5,392 nucleotides of DNA from Candidatus Woesearchaeota archaeon. Its GTDB lineage: Archaea; Nanobdellota; Nanobdellia; UBA10117. The stretch is taken from positions 1-5,392 of the forward strand of contig JAHFKX010000059.1 in NCBI GenBank assembly GCA_023245115.1, written 5' to 3'. The notes under the pieces are model-generated. The model was not told the origin of the DNA. It saw only the letters and a program-made list of their open reading frames with translations, and searched no databases. Shown here in pieces: positions 4,854 through 5,392 of this stretch; position 1 is the first letter of the stretch; every line of letters starts with the position of its first letter. The position numbers and the translations under genes are program-made.

Positions 4854-5392
4854 ACTTGACCCCGCCCAGCGCAGGCATTAACTCAATGCCAATCGGCCTG
4901 ATTCTGTAGCCAAGAATTGCGCTGGTAGCGGCATCGGAAGATGTCTGTGCAGGCATTCTCAGTGCAAACTGCGCCCGAATATCCATCTGCCCGCCATCAA
5001 TTCTTTTTTTAGCCATTCTTATCTGGCAGGCAAAAGTATCTTCTATCTTTGCCCACTCTTCGCCCCGGCTCGCATATGTTTTTGGGTTGATCGCGCAGAG
5101 CATTGCGGAATCATGTTCATCTACTAAATCCCGCAGTCTTTGTAAGGATACCTTTTGTGGCTTGCCAGTAATCGATGTTATGTCTACGTCAGCGACTGCA
5201 GAATATTCGTAGGGGAGTATTACAATTCTTGGCCGGATGGTTTTTGATTCTGCGGCCTTGGCGGCAAGCCAGTCCTTTGCAAAAACAAAAACGTTTTCGA
5301 ATTTTGCGTTTTCAGAGTACGCATCATAAATATCCATAGATTTTTCCAGTGGTGTGTTTGGCAAAAGTTCAGTAAGCCTCTTTTTTATAACG
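4852..5392 (-). CDS. Hypothetical protein, frame open to the right edge (probably 5'-partial)
   Basis: The frame gives 179 residues from the edge to TAA at 4854-4852, with no upstream stop in the window. Internal starts are possible at TTG 5364 (170 residues) and ATG 5337 (161 residues). Neither has a TATA-like box at the 25.5-nt spacing used by the other minus-strand genes. GTTATAAA at 5391-5384 lies 23.5 nt from the TTG and also reads well as codons. The sequence before the TTG, VIKKRLTEL, is protein-like, so a start beyond the window is favoured. The visible part looks soluble, with a beta-strand-like RIVILPYEYS segment (about 54-63 from the edge), a helical QRLRDLVDEHDS stretch, and a hydrophobic end with ILGYRIRPIGIELMPALGG. 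No signal peptide or membrane helix is evident. No family is recognised. Confidence 0.75.
   Translation of the reverse strand, partial: VIKKRLTELLPNTPLEKSMDIYDAYSENAKFENVFVFAKDWLAAKAAESKTIRPRIVILPYEYSAVADVDITSITGKPQKVSLQRLRDLVDEHDSAMLCAINPKTYASRGEEWAKIEDTFACQIRMAKKRIDGGQMDIRAQFALRMPAQTSSDAATSAILGYRIRPIGIELMPALGGVK

Noticed and set aside
5337..5364. TTG 5364 or ATG 5337 as the true start of the right-hand gene
   Set aside because: Neither has a TATA box at the expected distance and the frame stays open and protein-like to the edge. Not excluded, but a partial gene is favoured.
5384..5391. GTTATAAA as a TATA box for the right-hand gene
   Set aside because: It predicts a start at about 5362, inside the TTG codon, and the bases read naturally as Val-Ile-Lys codons. 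It is probably coding sequence.
1..5392. CRISPR array, tRNA or rRNA gene, insertion sequence, defence island
   Set aside because: No spaced direct repeats, cloverleaf-like sequences, transposase-like proteins or terminal inverted repeats were seen by eye; a covariance-model scan was not possible.

Overview
The window is most likely archaeal chromosomal DNA. The strongest evidence is a complete ATP-dependent DNA ligase of the archaeal/eukaryotic Lig type. A second line of evidence is that five genes each have an archaeal TATA-like box centred exactly 25.5 nt upstream of the A of their ATG, which is the geometry of leaderless transcription. The short orphan proteins, tight packing and single-pass envelope protein would fit a small-genome (DPANN-like) archaeon. 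That placement is inference; the lineage cannot be named from this sequence.

Layout, left to right. (1) Positions 1-833, minus: a gene cut by the left edge, encoding a coiled-coil protein with a glycine-zipper C-terminal part. (2) 868-1362, minus: a small membrane-anchored or secreted protein with a Cys-rich segment and a CARDB-like Ig-fold domain. (3) 1398-1952, minus: an unrecognised 184-residue protein whose start is moved to the ATG at 1952 on promoter evidence. (4) 2113-2535, plus: the only plus-strand gene, an unrecognised helical 140-residue protein, with an 18-bp tandem duplication exactly across its start codon. (5) 2541-4244, minus: ATP-dependent DNA ligase, convergent with gene 4 and only 5 bp from it. 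(6) 4281-4778, minus: an unrecognised 165-residue protein. (7) 4852-5392, minus: an unrecognised protein whose frame is open to the right edge. No stretch over 300 bases lacks a gene, and no tRNA, rRNA, CRISPR array or insertion sequence was seen.

Working together: the same-strand neighbours do not look like an operon. Three gaps are only 34-36 bp, just enough for one archaeal core promoter, and each holds its own correctly placed TATA box. Genes 1 and 2 both look envelope-associated and may be related in function. The ligase has no evident functional partner here. The least ordinary observations are the uniform leaderless promoter spacing and the start-codon duplication of gene 4, where the former leaderless start appears to have become ATA. 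No recognisable defence, CRISPR or mobile system is present.
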